A DNA stretch of 64,000 bases from Triatoma infestans (taxonomy: Eukaryota > Arthropoda > Insecta > Hemiptera > Reduviidae): positions 17,318-81,317 of the forward strand of contig JAAEAF010004360.1 of NCBI GenBank assembly GCA_011037195.1, read 5' to 3'. Every line of letters begins with the position of its first letter. The stretch's first letter is position 1. The position numbers and the translations under genes are program-made. The notes under the pieces were generated by a model. The model made no database searches. It was given only the letters and a program-made list of their open reading frames with translations, and had not been told where the DNA came from. This document shows, piece by piece, positions 1 to 12,900 of this stretch.

Positions 1-789
1 AAGTCACCTCGAAATTATGTAAGCAGAAGCAAGAGCGTTGATGCTGGACTGCGGTGAAGTGACGTAAAGGGGCTGGTGTAAATGAGGCGTGTGAAACTTG
101 TTTAGATGTGAATGTTGTATGTGTGAATGATGAGGGAGTGCATTTAAGATGTCAATGGATGACGCTGAAGAAGGTCTTGAAGCCGGAAAAATGATGAAAT
201 AAGATGAGTGTTCTTCTTGAATGAAGGCGTAAATCAAGTTAATTCTCAATAAGAGAAATATGCTTACAGCGGATAGTAAAGCAGGGAGAGTGTAAATACA
301 CTCGCGAAGGCCAAACAAAATAGGCGGAAAGAGCACTTGATGCACATAAAATACTGAACGGAGGAAAAAAACGCACAGAGTTGTGTATTTCACAACTTTC
401 AGAAGAGCAAAGAATAATAAGCAACAGAAAAGAGAGGGAATTATGTGAAAATTGCGCCGGCGGCAAAAACAACAAAGGAAAAAGAGCGCGATCAACTAAA
501 TGAAAAGGCGGGAAATAGTGGTGAGAAGAGCGCGTTAAGTAACAGTGAAAAGACGGGATACAGAGTTAATACCTCAAAGAGACCGCGATCAAATAGACAT
601 GGATGTTTTTTAATTATTCAAGACCTGATGTGGGTTTGAGGACTGAAGGAGTAGTATAGAAATCACATGTTGGAAAACTGCAAAAAGTTAATTATCTGCG
701 GCTCTTTATATTTTAGTAAATGATGAAACGTGACATCCTGGGTTTGTACTTTAATATTATAATTATATCGAAATGTTGAAAATGTGGGT
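1..789. other. No gene recognised; purine-rich plus strand
   Basis: The first ~600 bases are strikingly rich in A and G on the plus strand. This creates a 163-codon open frame on the minus strand (4-495) with Leu/Phe/Ser/His-rich composition and no recognisable motif. I take it as a composition artefact of an intron or upstream repeat. Confidence 0.4.
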
Positions 790-1556
790 GGGTCTGCAAT
801 GCTGGATAACATCCGATATTTTATCCGTCGTAGTATGCATATTAGTTTGATTCCTGACCGGTTTCGGATTTTCATCTATCGTCAAAGCAAATACATCAAA
901 AGTTCGTGTAGAGAGTTCACATCAACACGATAAACTTCCCACATATATTGTTTTGGTGGTTGGTTCCGCAGAGCTGGAAAGCATCAGAGACATTTTCCAT
1001 GGTAGCCTGCTTCATTTTGTGGTCATCGACCAGTTGCGGCCGTTCGCCCATCTTCAGGATGCGTTTTCGAATCCGAAACCGGTTAGGAATAAAACTAATA
1101 TGCATGCTACGACGGATAAAATACTAGGATTATATTGAAATCTTTATAATGAATTTTACATTTTGTATAATTAAAAATGTATCTTATTAAAACATTTGAA
1201 ATGAAATATGTTGTCACACTGTCTGAAAAACGTATCCTGAAGATGGGCGAACGCCCGAAACCGGTCGATGATCACAAAATGTAGCAGGCTACCATAGAAA
1301 ATGTCTCTGAAAATCCCATGTATATACAACCCCAAACAAGTGTAAGACTACAGAAACATTTTGGTTGAAGTGAACTCTCTCTACACCTACTTGGTGAATT
1401 TGCCCTGACAATGGTTGAAAATCCGAAACTGGTCAGGAACAAAACTAATATGAATGCTATGATGGATAAAATACTGGGATTATATTGAAATCTTTATAAT
1501 GAATTTTACATTTTGAATACTTACAATTTATCTTATTAAAACATTTGAAAGCAGTG
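790..1556. repeat. Composite foldback repeat with GACCGGTTTCGG signature
   Basis: An arm at about 965-1070 (catcagagacattttcc ... cttcaggatgcg) recurs inverted at about 1225-1315. The flank 1072-1203 recurs in direct orientation at 1425-1556 and, in part, inverted at 795-865. The whole block is thus a nest of inverted and direct copies. Other copies are at 11963-12125 and 15425-16215. No transposase is seen, so this is probably a non-autonomous DNA element. Confidence 0.75.
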
Positions 1557-3630
1557 AAAGAAAACAAAACAAGCATTAATTATTATGAATGTAATATTAG
1601 ATTTTTGACTTTATATATGGCCCATTTTCTATTTCTATATAAGGATTCCTGCTTGTATAAAAATGATATTATTTATAATAATATTTAACTGTTCTATTTG
1701 TTATAATGATTATATATATATATATTTGTTTAATATAAAATACAAACATATATGTATATAATAATTGTTGTCTCACCTCACTTCCGTTTGGTATACTCAT
1801 AAATGTTAAAAGCTAAACTAAAATTATGACTTCCCCGTTTACTTTTTGTTATCCTGGATCCCTCATTACACTTCCATTTTTTTTTGTTTATGTAGTTTTG
1901 TAGAACATTCACATTAAAATAAATGTAGTCACATCCTAATATATATTTTTTGGTTTTAATAAAAATTATTTTAAAAAGCAACTTATATATTTTTTTTTGT
2001 GTTTTATTTTATTTATTTCGTTCATTTTGTTTGTTTGTTTTGTTTTTCGTTTCACGTTTTATTTTAAACACTGTCGTCACCTCTGTCAAGGAACCTTTCG
2101 CACAAAAAAAAAAAATGTTTTTTTATTTTTGTTTTTTATTTTTTTTATGTAAACTTTTGACTAGTTTTTTTTTTTTTTCTCCTTGCAACAGAGGAATTTA
2201 GTTATTAAGTATTGTTTATAGATGATCATTAATTATTATTTTATTTTTACTTTATGGAAAATATAATTTAATATTACAAGAAAAAATAAAATTCCGTTAA
2301 ATGTGTCACATACTAATTCTCTTCTCTTATCATCTCCAAAAAAAAAAAAATGTAGTTCACAACTGATTTATTTTTAATTTTATTTCATATTTTTAATCAT
2401 TACGAAAATGCCTCACAAAACAGGAGTACCAACCCATTCTTATAATTCCTTGAAAATTCCCTCTCTTATCATTTTAATCAATTTTTTTTTTTTTACCCCC
2501 TTTTTTCCTGAAAACAGAAAATTTGTTTCATGTATAAATCGTCCTTTAAACCTATTTTTTTTTTTTTTGTTATTTTTACCTAATTGTAGAATATTTTATT
2601 AATTAATTTTATAATATATATTAATAACAGTACACAGCACTGTATTTCTTTTTATTTGTTTTTTTATTTTATTTTTCTTTCTCTTAATTAATTTGTATAT
2701 TTTTTTTAACCTTCTTTTTATTTATTTTATTTTATTATTTTTTTTTTTTTTTTTGCTTCAGTAGGATTGGCAGATTCTCATAATTTTATTGCTTATTATG
2801 ATTAAAAACAGAAAATTATATTAAAGCAAATAAATGCACTTGCTTTTATTCAGCTCCACTAGTTTTTTTTTACCACAAGTGATATCACTTTTAATATTTT
2901 ATTATAATATTTTATTTAGCCACACTAGTAAATCAAAAACTAAGCAATAATTTGAAAGGCGCATCTCTCGTTCAAAAAAAAAAAATGAATAAATAAAATT
3001 ATTTCTTATGCTTTATGTTTATTTCATTTTTTTTTTTAGTTTTGTTTATTAATTAAGGATTTTTTATTAAATCAGAGTAGTATTTGTTTTTAATGAAGAA
3101 TTAAATTATAAATATTCTTTTTTTTTTTTTTTGGTAATCACTTTTGAATACAATTTTTCAAATGCACGTAGTTTTTTTTTTTTTTTTTGGTAGTTTATTT
3201 ATAATTATATGAATATTTTTTTATTCTTATTGAATTCATTAAATTAGCTTTTGTTTTTATTTTATTATTAAAATTACTTTATATTAATCTTGTCCAGCCA
3301 GATTTATGAATTATTATGCCGCACTATAGATGAGATATATATATATATATGAATTTGAATGTTTATTACTATGATTTCTTTGTTTTTATTAAACATTAAA
3401 TACGTGGATATTTTCTATGAATTATGTAGAATTTATATAAACAAGGAATTACTTGTTTTCAATTGATAGTCTATAAAAATTAATTGTTCCAGATTTTTCT
3501 GTTTAAAGTTATATCATTCTCAAAACAATTTTATATTACGATTGAAATTTTCATTATCATTTATATTATCCTAAATAGCAAATATTCCTAACAGAGGGAA
3601 AAATGAAATAAAATAATAAGAGAAAGTAAT
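1557..3630. other. AT-rich low-complexity intron, no gene seen
   Basis: It has repeated runs of 9 to 16 T, a (TA)n stretch near 3340 and very little G or C. Small open frames here are products of T runs (Phe-rich). No splice-bounded coding segment is recognised. Confidence 0.6.
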
Positions 3631-3639
3631 CAATTTAAT

Positions 3640-3935
3640 GTTGTCACGCGTTGGTCTAGTGGCTAGCTCACTCGCCTTTCGTGCGAATTCAGGGTTCGAT
3701 TCCCGTGTAAGTAAAGTCGGTGTTGACCCAGCATCGTGAAAAAAAAAAAATTGGGAAGCTACATTTAGTAGCGCCCTGGGTAGCGAAGGCCGGAACTAAC
3801 GGCTTTCGGAACTCTGCGGCGTACTTACGGACCCCCCCCCCCTATTTCAAATCGTTGTCTGGCAAGCTTGATCCTCATCTTCATGGGCTGTTGCGCCAAA
3901 GGGTTTTTTTTTGTTTTTTTTTAATAAATTTTAAT
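3640..3935 (+). repeat. tRNA-derived SINE-like element, family A
   Basis: The head reads gttggtctagtggctagctc (box A-like) and gggttcgattcccg (box B-like), about the spacing of a tRNA gene, but it does not fold into a full tRNA. The body includes ctgggtagcgaaggcc, a run of C and a poly-T-rich end. Only this copy was found in the window. Confidence 0.6.
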
Positions 3936-4519
3936 AATGTGTTACAACATATTCCCTAATTCAACGGGCAAACTTCGAATGAGATGATTTATGTAGTCTT
4001 GTGATATCTCATTCCAGGCCCCCACTTCAGGCACATCGGCAGCTTCTCTAAATTCTTTGCCCATACTGCATCATACACTAAAATATAAAAAGATAAGCTA
4101 ATAAAGCTATTAGGTTCATACCCTGATTATAGAAGTAAATTTTTTTTTTTTTTTTAATTTAAAATACATTCACAACAACAATAATTCTAGGAACAGGTAT
4201 TGCGCTTTGACGGAAACATCCAAAGCGCATGACTCATCATTCCACGGGGTTTTAAATCAGGAGTATGAACTAGCAATATAATGGGTATCTCATGCTGGCA
4301 GAAGATATCGGTATGATCCTTTATCTAGTGAAATTAAACTGGTTTCAAGTTCGGCAAACTCCGAAATTAAACTTCAAAATTCGCTTAAACTCAAGGCCTA
4401 TTGCACTCCATAACATAATATACACTCATACATTTTTTTTCGAGATCCTGCTCTGGCGGACTCCTAAATTGTCCTACCAGCTAAAACACCCTCCCACTGC
4501 AAAGCCTGGCCTGGATCAT
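3936..4519. other. No gene recognised
   Basis: Mixed sequence between a SINE-like element and a LINE relic. Short open frames have no recognisable product. Confidence 0.4.
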
Positions 4520-5165
4520 TGGTGACCAGCACTACTTCAGAACTAGGCATCTGTCTTTAACCATTGGGTATTTCCCTCGGTATTAACTCACTTGGCAGTC
4601 GTCCAGTCCTGCTTCCTCCGCTGAAGAATGTCCCTGGCGTATCTAACTATAGTTTACCAGTTCGCCACACTGGCCATCATCGCCTCAACTAGAGTATCTG
4701 GGGTCTGTCGCCCAATCACCGCCTCGAGGTCACCTCGCAGCTGTTCCCTACGATCAGAGGAAAAAATCTTGTGGGAAGCATCGACTTTATTGCCGGGGCA
4801 GTAAAGGCAATCCTCGCCCTCTGCCTTTCCTATTTTTTTGCAGGTAGACATGTCCGCTCGGAGTTATATGACATAAAAATCCACTTTCCTCATGTGGCCT
4901 CTTCGTCCATAACTTTAACTCTCTAATCAGCCTAGCAGTCCATCAGCCTGCCATCTCCGGAACGTCCGATTCATCTTTTCCATGGAGAGAACTCTTTTCT
5001 CCTCTCTGCCTTCCTTTGGTGGAGCACCTTACGTTCCCTTGTAAACAGAGCAATCGGGATCACTTCGGGAATCACCAGAACCGCTGGATCAGACATCGTG
5101 CGGTATACAGTGGCCAACATTCATATGGTGGGGTGAAGTACTCGATATTCCTCACACCCCTATAT
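4520..5165 (-). mobile_element. LINE 3' end relic, R1/I-like, C-terminal CCHC-type region
   Basis: The minus-strand frame at 4654-4851 reads MSTCKKIGKAEGEDCLYCPG then NKVDASHKIFSSDRREQLRG and PDTLVEAMM. The pattern of Cys-x2-Cys ... Asp-Ala-x-His ... Arg is the conserved tail following reverse transcriptase in R1/I-type elements (ECPHC ... DAEHVLFxCPRW). The surrounding GC-rich block to about 5165 is probably the same element. It is broken, with no complete enzyme. Confidence 0.65.
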
Positions 5166-5333
5166 ACTTAACCTAATTATACAAACTATTTACAAATAGG
5201 ATGGTGTTCTCGATTTTCCAAACCAATGCCGATATTTAAACTTAAACGCATACGCTCACCTTTCAAACATACTGGTTGGCCAGTTGTCAATTCAGTTACA
5301 TAACATTATTAGAAAATATATAATAACTTCTTG

Positions 5334-5530
5334 AGGCGGGTGTTAGTGTAGTGGTTATGAGCATGGACTTTTAAGTGGGAGTAACCCAGTTCGAGTCCCG
5401 CGTATAACTGCTAAATTTTATATTGATTTTAAAATTGTTAATAGCAAAGTAGGTGCTTCCGACCCCCTCCACGACACCTAATTTGGTAGTTGGACGTTAA
5501 GCCCGTCTGAAAAAATAGGCATTACTTTAT
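5334..5530 (+). repeat. tRNA-derived SINE, family B, copy 1
   Basis: Box A-like tagtgtagtggttatgagc and box B-like cagttcgagtcccg are followed by a conserved body: cacgacacctaatttggtag, ttggacgttaagcccg and aaaaaataggcattacttta. Copies at 17696, 18763 (tail only) and 43924 share head and body. Confidence 0.8.
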
Positions 5531-6826
5531 AATAACATCTTAACAGAAAGGAGTCTCCAAATATTTGTATAATGTTCTGAAAAAATTGTCTCTCTTTTAT
5601 CGTTAAATTTTGGAGACATTCCATTTAATTATATATTTTAAAGTCGTTGTCCTTATTGCATAGACTGCAATTTGCTGGGGAAATTATATTAATTTTATGT
5701 AACTATGCCCTACATATACTTGATTTTTCAACTTTCTCTATTAATTTTTCATTTTTGAAATATTTTGGTCACACATACACACAGATCCATTTGCTAAAAA
5801 AAAAAAATAAATAAATAAATACATACATAAATTCGTATATGTATTTCCGGTGACAACTTCATTTCAAAAATTTGTTACAATCGCAATTACTTTGGATAGG
5901 ATGCGCTCAAGAATCCAGTTTCCATTTTATACGAACGAAAAGAAAACTTGGACTTTGGCTATACTGTGTGGTGGGCTTATTATATATTTATTAATAAACA
6001 ATTAATTCCATTCCAATTTAATTCTATTTATTAAAATACTGCAATAGTTGGTTTATTTGGCAAACAATAATTTGTTAATAATGCCAGCGTAACAAGAAAT
6101 GAATGGTAAAGAACACTCAATAGTTCAATGTCTTTCAAATTTATTCAGTATTTTAAACTTACAGAATATAAAATATATTTTTCGTAAATTGAGTCAATTA
6201 TATTTGAATACTATTTTTATTACTGTTCTTAGCGGCTGATTCAAGCTGCAGTAAAATATTTATTAGCATAAACTGAACATTTTCAATTTGACATTTTATT
6301 TATTCGTAAAATCAGTTACATAAGAAAATTGTGAGAAAACTAAGCATACGAACTGTAGTAGTAAGCAATCAATCATTCAAATCTCATCTATCCAGCTTAA
6401 AGATGTTATTTATTTTTTTTTTTAGTTGCCAAATATTTGTATTAATTTCATTAATTTATTAAAAATTTGCTTGAAATAATTCGCATTTAATAAATAATTT
6501 TATAAAAATAAAGTATTTTTTTATTTTATTTTATATTATTTTTTCGTAATATAAGCTAAAGTGCATGTGTTTTCTTTTTTTTTTTTTAATTTATAAATAC
6601 TTCGTGATTTTTTTTTTTTTTTTTTTAATTAATTTTTATTATTTTAGTTTATAATTTTTTTGAGTTTAATATAAATATATATATTTTTTTTTTAACTGAT
6701 TATTAATTTAATGATAGTGAGAACAAATTAAAAAAAAAAAAAGAATCCAGGGGGATTTTAAGTACGTCAGATGTGTAAACACAGGGGCTTGGGTGACAGA
6801 TAATTGAGTTAGGCTGACTCTTTCAG
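5531..6826. other. AT-rich intron, no gene seen
   Basis: Unstructured AT-rich DNA with T runs (for example 6610-6625) and A runs. The earlier domain II exons (S1 to mid S5) were looked for here and in the first 5 kb and not found. Confidence 0.5.
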
Positions 6827-6983
6827 CATCCTGGGCATGTACCTATTCGGTGGTAAGTTCTGTACCCTGGTGGATGGTTCAAGAGAGTGCTCCTGCCATG
6901 AGATTGTATCCAAGTCACCCCAGTGCGTCTGTGATAGAAAACACTTCAACACCATGTTGTGGGCCACTGTCACTGTCTTCCAG
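6827..6983 (+). CDS. Ca-alpha1T: Cav3 exon: domain II S5 end and pore turret
   Basis: The acceptor is tttcag before 6827 and the donor is caggtac. Phase in is 2 (one base completes a Ser codon); phase out is 0. It encodes (S)[11 protein letters not shown], a cysteine-containing extracellular turret (CSCHEI... QCVCD) and [15 protein letters not shown]. This matches the known Cav3 order SILGMxLFGxKF ... FDSLLWAIVTVFQ just before the domain II filter. It is the first exon recognised in the window. It has visibly more C and G than most other exons of the gene. An ORF on the opposite strand overlaps it but is a shadow. Confidence 0.93.
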
Positions 6984-9900
6984 GTACACACTTCCAAGAA
7001 AAAAAAAAAAAAATGAAATAATAACAAATCTCTTTCTATACATAACAATATATATGTAAATCTATATCTTTGGTACATGTTTTATAATATTATTTAATAA
7101 TATATATATACACTACATTTTATATTTACATCCCTATCTGTCCTCCCTCCAAAAAAAAACAAAAAAAAAAACCAATAAATAGTGTATCACATTTTCAAAT
7201 GATTGTATGTAATTGCTTCGATTTAATATTAAATCCTAGTTGCCTAAAAATAATTTTAATTAGAATCGAAATGAACTTATCTGATAATCCTTGGTATATC
7301 GAGTCATCTGGTATAATCTTTACCAGCCAATTTATGGATCAGGGGTTGGATCTGGGAGAACTATCTGGTTAAGGGATGTTGTTAAAGGAATACCGAAAAG
7401 AAAGGAAATTTAAAGTTAAGAAATGGGAAATTTGAACTCAACAGTGGGAAGCGAAATAAATAATGAGATGATTGGAAGGTACGCGAAGGGGGGGTTGGGG
7501 GGATTCAATAACAATTGTATCAGGATTAAAAGAAACATGTACATGCGCTCGATTTAAAAATCCAAAATGGTTTCTTCCATCATTTTATCCATAGATAAAA
7601 TACACCTGGAACCAAAATACGATCATTTTAAAGGCCATACTTGATTATATCATTACAAGATAGAGCAATTAAATATTTTACAGATATTAGAGGGGCAGAG
7701 TGTGGTGCGGATCATTGTTAGGTTAAAGCAGGGGTTCTTAACCTTTTCCCTGTCTGGGCACATCTAACAAACAGGAAATTGCTGGCGGGCGCAGTTCAGA
7801 AAAAAAGTATAACAATTCTTAATATATCTTTGTTTTATTGCAATAATAAGCATCATAAACAATATCCTACAATAAAAAGGTAACAAGAAATTCGAAATAG
7901 TTAAATGTAATGCGATTTTTGGCATTGCATATTATCCACTAATTTTTCAAAGTCAGGCAAATAAGATGTATTCCCAATCTTATAGCATCTTCGAGATTAC
8001 TATCGTTAAGTCGAGATCTGATTGTTGATTTAATTGTGTTCATTGTTGAAAATAACGACTCATATAAATATGTGGAACCGAAACAGGATTTTAATTTGTA
8101 AGCTCCTTTTTTCAAAAGTGGATATTTTTTATCTTCGGCTAGATTCCAAATCTTTTCATTAAGTCCGCACGATTTTAATACAATATCAGTCTGAATATTT
8201 AAAATCTCCACTTCTTGAATGATTTAAAAGATGCTTCTTCCTGAATGATTTTCCCCATGGAACTTCAGAAATATTAATTTGAGGATTGAATGGGTTTACA
8301 ATAAAAGAAGCCACTGGCTCAGAAATCGAAAATTGCTAATTTACTGCCAATCGCGCTGTAATTCACATTTTTGCATATCATCGTTAACTGACTTTGTAAA
8401 TTAGTTGATAGCACCTTTATTCTCTTAGTAGTTGTATCGTTAGATAACTGCACATCTTGTATTGCCGTAATAATTTCTTGCTTATATTTTATTTCTAAAA
8501 GTATGATGAATCTCGCGGACACACAAAAATTCGTGGCGGACCGCGGGTTGGCCATGGTTGATATTGATATAGTATATAGCGGACAATAGCGGGCACATTG
8601 GCGCCCGCGGGCACAGGGTTAAGAACCCCTGCGTTAAAGGTACAATAACAGAGTGGCCTTGGATTAGGTATAAAGGCAAAATTCCCCAAAAGTGAAGAAG
8701 AATTAGAAGAAAAGCGGTACATAAGCGGTATATGAGCTGTTGCAAGAATAGTATATGTGAAGTTAACATAATAATGAAAATTTAAAGTAAATTAATCAAG
8801 AATAGAATTGAATATGAATTCTTAGATCCAAAAGATCAGGGTGAGATCACTGCTAGAAGTCGTGTATTGACTATATATTTACGATAAAAACTTACTTGAG
8901 AAAAATTAGGTGGTGAAATCGCAGGATGTCGGGCTAATATTTATCGACTTTGAAAAAGCTTAAGGATATTTATGGTATGCGCTAAAGTCAGCGCGGAGTA
9001 CCATTGATATCTGCCATCCAGAAAATAAACCAGGGGGAGAAAAAGTAGGTTCAACTCTCTCTAAAAAAATTCACTTCTTTTAAAGGCCTTCTACAGGGAT
9101 GTACTCTATCACCCACACTTTTTAAAATATATTTAAATGTTGCTTTCATGGAATGGGAAAAAGAATGTTTACGGACGGGTATTAAAAATCAGCAAAGATG
9201 TGTATGCAAGTAATTAATTACTCGCAGAAGATCAAGTTAGCCCAAGATTGAGAAAATTAAAGGAAAAGTATGGAAAGTGGCGGTGGGGGGATCTAAAGAT
9301 AAACATGGACAAATCAGAGAAGACCCAATAGTAGTAGATGATGTTCAAATTGGAATAGTCAACTATTGGATGATGTTAAATTAGAGTAGTCAAGTATCTG
9401 GGATCGACTATAGATGCTATGGCACCTGTGTTAATTACATTTTGAAAAGAATTTGACAGAATAAAATCACAGCCATACTCAACTCAATTTTGTGGAGTAC
9501 TGAAATATTCCCAATATGGAAAATCATATTTTTAAGGCAATCTTCCAAGGTATAGCAATCTACGGGCCACATACATGGACCATACAAAGTAATATATTGA
9601 GAAATTTCTAGCAACCAAAATAGATTTTTAGAGACGGTCTGTTAGAAAATCGAGGTGGGGAAAAAGTTCAAAATTCTGAAATAAGAAACAATTTAGGGAA
9701 ATGCTTCTCGTGACATTTGAGAAGCAGAGGCTGGAATGGTCTACCAAAATGGAGGATTGCCAAAATAGCAATCTCCCTCTCGTACAATGGGAGGTGAAAG
9801 GCATCAGTAAAAGGGGAAAGACCAAGAATAAAATGGATAGATGAACTCAACGAGAGTATGACTGGAGAGCATTCTTAATGGAGAAAAAAAAATTATAATT

Positions 9901-12900
9901 CATAGAGGGTAAGGCAGACTTAATGGGTCAGCAATTTTTCTTGGAATCTATTAACAAATTATTAACTTGCCTTAACTTTGAATTAATAAGTTCATTTTAA
10001 TCGTGAGTTCATGGCATACAGAGTAAGTAGGCAATGGGAAAACGGACGAATTGGCCCGAGAAGATTCACTTATACCTTTTATGGAGAAGAATCTTTTTTA
10101 ACCATCTTCTCATGATAGTGACAAAATCAGTTGCTTAAGTCCTTGGGTTTGCAGTAAATCAGAAATATCTGGTGGAATAATAACTCTGGATAAAGCCAAG
10201 TACATAAGCATTCATCAGGGGATCCTCAAAGAAGGTTACTATTAAACTTTTCGCATGGTCTATAAAGGTCGTCTTTATGAAGGGCTGCTTTACTATGGAC
10301 CAGCTCAGGAAGCAAGTGAACCTACTGGATCTGATAGTAGTCGCTGTAGGTTTTCTTTATTGATTGTAGGTTTGTTTGGCTGAGGAAAAGGGGCGCTCCA
10401 TGTCCTCAGCTACTGCGAGGCCCTAGCAAGAGTGAGATTCCTCTAACTCCGGGATGAATCGCCCCGCGGAGACGCCTCTCAGGCGGATTTATGGCCAGCT
10501 TGTGAACACAGACTTTTGTATATATTCTGCGTCAGTGGTTAACGTAAGTTAAGCGATGAGTTTTACAATAGATCCTTTTGGGTCGCTATTGGATCCTGAG
10601 ATGGCTATTGGGGTTATCCCCTCCTTCCCCTTATTCTATTCTATCCCCAAAATTTGACTATATTATCTTTCAAAATTAGTTTTAAGAGTCATTTTTTTAA
10701 CATTGTAAAATGGATGTTGAGGTTCGGTCAGTTCGGATTTTTTTTTTTAATGAGAGGCTTAGGAATTTTCCATTTTTGAAATTAGAATAATTTCATGAAA
10801 AATATTGTGTTGGTATCTCTCAGATTCAAATTGGCCAAACAGCATGCAATATTTCAAAGAAAATATGCAGAATTTAACAAGGAAGATTTTGCAACTAGGT
10901 TTAAATATTATTCTCACCTGATCAGAAATCTGATTAGAAAATATTATAATATAGATATTGGAGTTATTCTATAAATCAAATAAAACAAAACAATATTTTA
11001 AGTTTCCTACCTTTCTTTATTTCTGTTTTAAATTTAGACAAAAATTAAAGTGTTGTCTTAAAAGCGAAAGTTTAGCCCGGAAAATTGGTCAATTTCCTCA
11101 TTTGTATTGCTAGAATTCCAAGTTTGAAAATTAAACTTGACTCATTATTTCCAAAAACTTAATTTTTCCAGAAAATGTTACAAATAAAAGTGATAAGCTT
11201 AAATGACGAAGCTTAAAAAGCGATAAGCTCTTCTGCAAAGTCGTAGCATTGTTTTAGTTTCTGGAAACCATTAATATTTTTCCCTTCCATCTAATTTTTC
11301 TGAACAAGGAAGCTATGTCCATCTGTTCAGAGAATGTCCATCATTTCTATTTAAACAGTTTCCTGTGTAAGCTATCTCTGCTCAAATGAAGAAGAGAAAA
11401 TAGAAAAGAAAAATGATAAACGTTTTTTCTAAGAAAAACAAGGCTGCAAACTTTGGCAGAAAGACAACGGGAAGGGAGACTTGAAGGTCCTCAACCGCCA
11501 GCCACTCACATACGTGGAAGGAAAAATTAAGCCCTGCCAACTACTTGCAGCCATTTACATGGTAGATTGGGGGAAGCAGCCAAGCCTCTTTTCTGCTTGT
11601 TGTTCTGCAGATACTCACCCTGCTTCTTGTCATTGGCGACTTAGCAAAACATTTAGATCTTCAATCAAATGAACACTATCCTGAAGAAGACTATTGCAAT
11701 ATGGGTGAAATGTGAGTTTATAACAAACCATTAACTCGAATACCTAAATTTTCATCTCTTAACCTGCCTGAAAAGGCCCGCGGAAACCTGAAATATCTTA
11801 TTCTTGGAACCTAAAATATCTTATTCTTGGAATACATTGAATGTATTTATTTTATACATATTATATAGTTAGTTGCACCAAAATATATTTTAGTGCAAAG
11901 CTTAACATTGCAGCTCCCTCAGAACGCTGCAAAAATCCATTTTTCTGGAATTTTTAGCCAATTTGCGAGCATCAATGGCAGTCAGATTCATTTTGCGGTC
12001 ATCGACCGGTTTCGGGCGTTTACCCACATCTTCAGTATGTCTTGATAAACAGTATGATCATCACAAACTTGCACAGGACAGAATCTGTTCTCTGATGTTT
12101 TCCAGGTTTGCGGACCTAATCACAATAATTCAGTTTGCGAAATTTAAGAAAAAAAACACCGCTGGAACTGTTTTCTATAAAATACGCAAAACTGAGAAGA
12201 AGAACAATTATTCAGTATAGTGTCGCATTTTGTGCCAGTCTACCAAGGTTTGACGAAACCTTATTTTCAGATAAGATGTTGGGTAGCTAAATGGAAAATC
12301 AATTTTGAATTTCCCCAGTTCATAAACTACTCATATGTAGACTATTTTTTCATATTTATGTAGTGTAATCGATTATCGGATTCCAGAGGTATGAAATCAG
12401 ATGTCTTGAAGAGGGATTTATTAGGCGGAAGTTAGTTTAGAGATTTTAGAGAGTTATTACTTGAAATACTAAACACTGAATTACAAAAATAGACTATATT
12501 TTTACAATAATTGAATGTGTGAAATGGTAACTCCAATTAATATGAAATGTTAGAAATAGTAAATAATTTAAAGAGATAAACAACAACTATTTTAAAATGA
12601 TTAAAATAAATAAAACTAATATGCAAAACTATGAAATATTTGATAGAATAATTATAAGTTTAACCTTGTAATTGTAGGGACGCGCTCGCGCCATTCAAGT
12701 ATCACTGCTGCTCGTTGAAACTCTAATGCTAATAATCCTAATGATAATACTGATCCCCTCCTCCAGTGGTGCGAAGTTTATATTAGTATTACTCACACAC
12801 TGTCAGGTGTGTAAGTAGTACTCACACGAAGACATCTCTCGTAGTGTGCGACCTTGGCCAGGTTGGGGACCAGTGTGATTTAGATCAGTGGCCAGCTTTG

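Larger units (their letters stand above)
7440..9940 (+). mobile_element. Degenerate LINE (endonuclease and reverse transcriptase), interrupted by a hAT element
   Basis: Broken frames on the plus strand give the end of an endonuclease ([10 protein letters not shown] before 7721) and reverse transcriptase blocks. These are IFIDFEKA near 8945, [18 protein letters not shown] near 9085 and LAEDQV (from a YADDQV-type catalytic box) near 9222. A C-terminal [15 protein letters not shown] segment lies near 9812. Many stops and frameshifts show an old dead copy. The hAT element at 7729-8631 splits the endonuclease part. The left boundary is approximate. Confidence 0.8.

Noticed and set aside
4..495. 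163-codon open frame on the minus strand at the window start
   Set aside because: Leu/Phe/Ser/His-rich with no motif; explained by the purine-rich plus strand, and no supporting splice or start context.
3340..3350. (TA)n, (TC)n, (GAT)n and poly-C tracts as regulatory elements
   Set aside because: Ordinary microsatellites in AT-rich intron DNA; nothing ties them to regulation.
5334..5410. Possible tRNA gene (box A and box B)
   Set aside because: No complete acceptor stem or anticodon arm; the same head is attached to a repeated body at other places, so it is a SINE.
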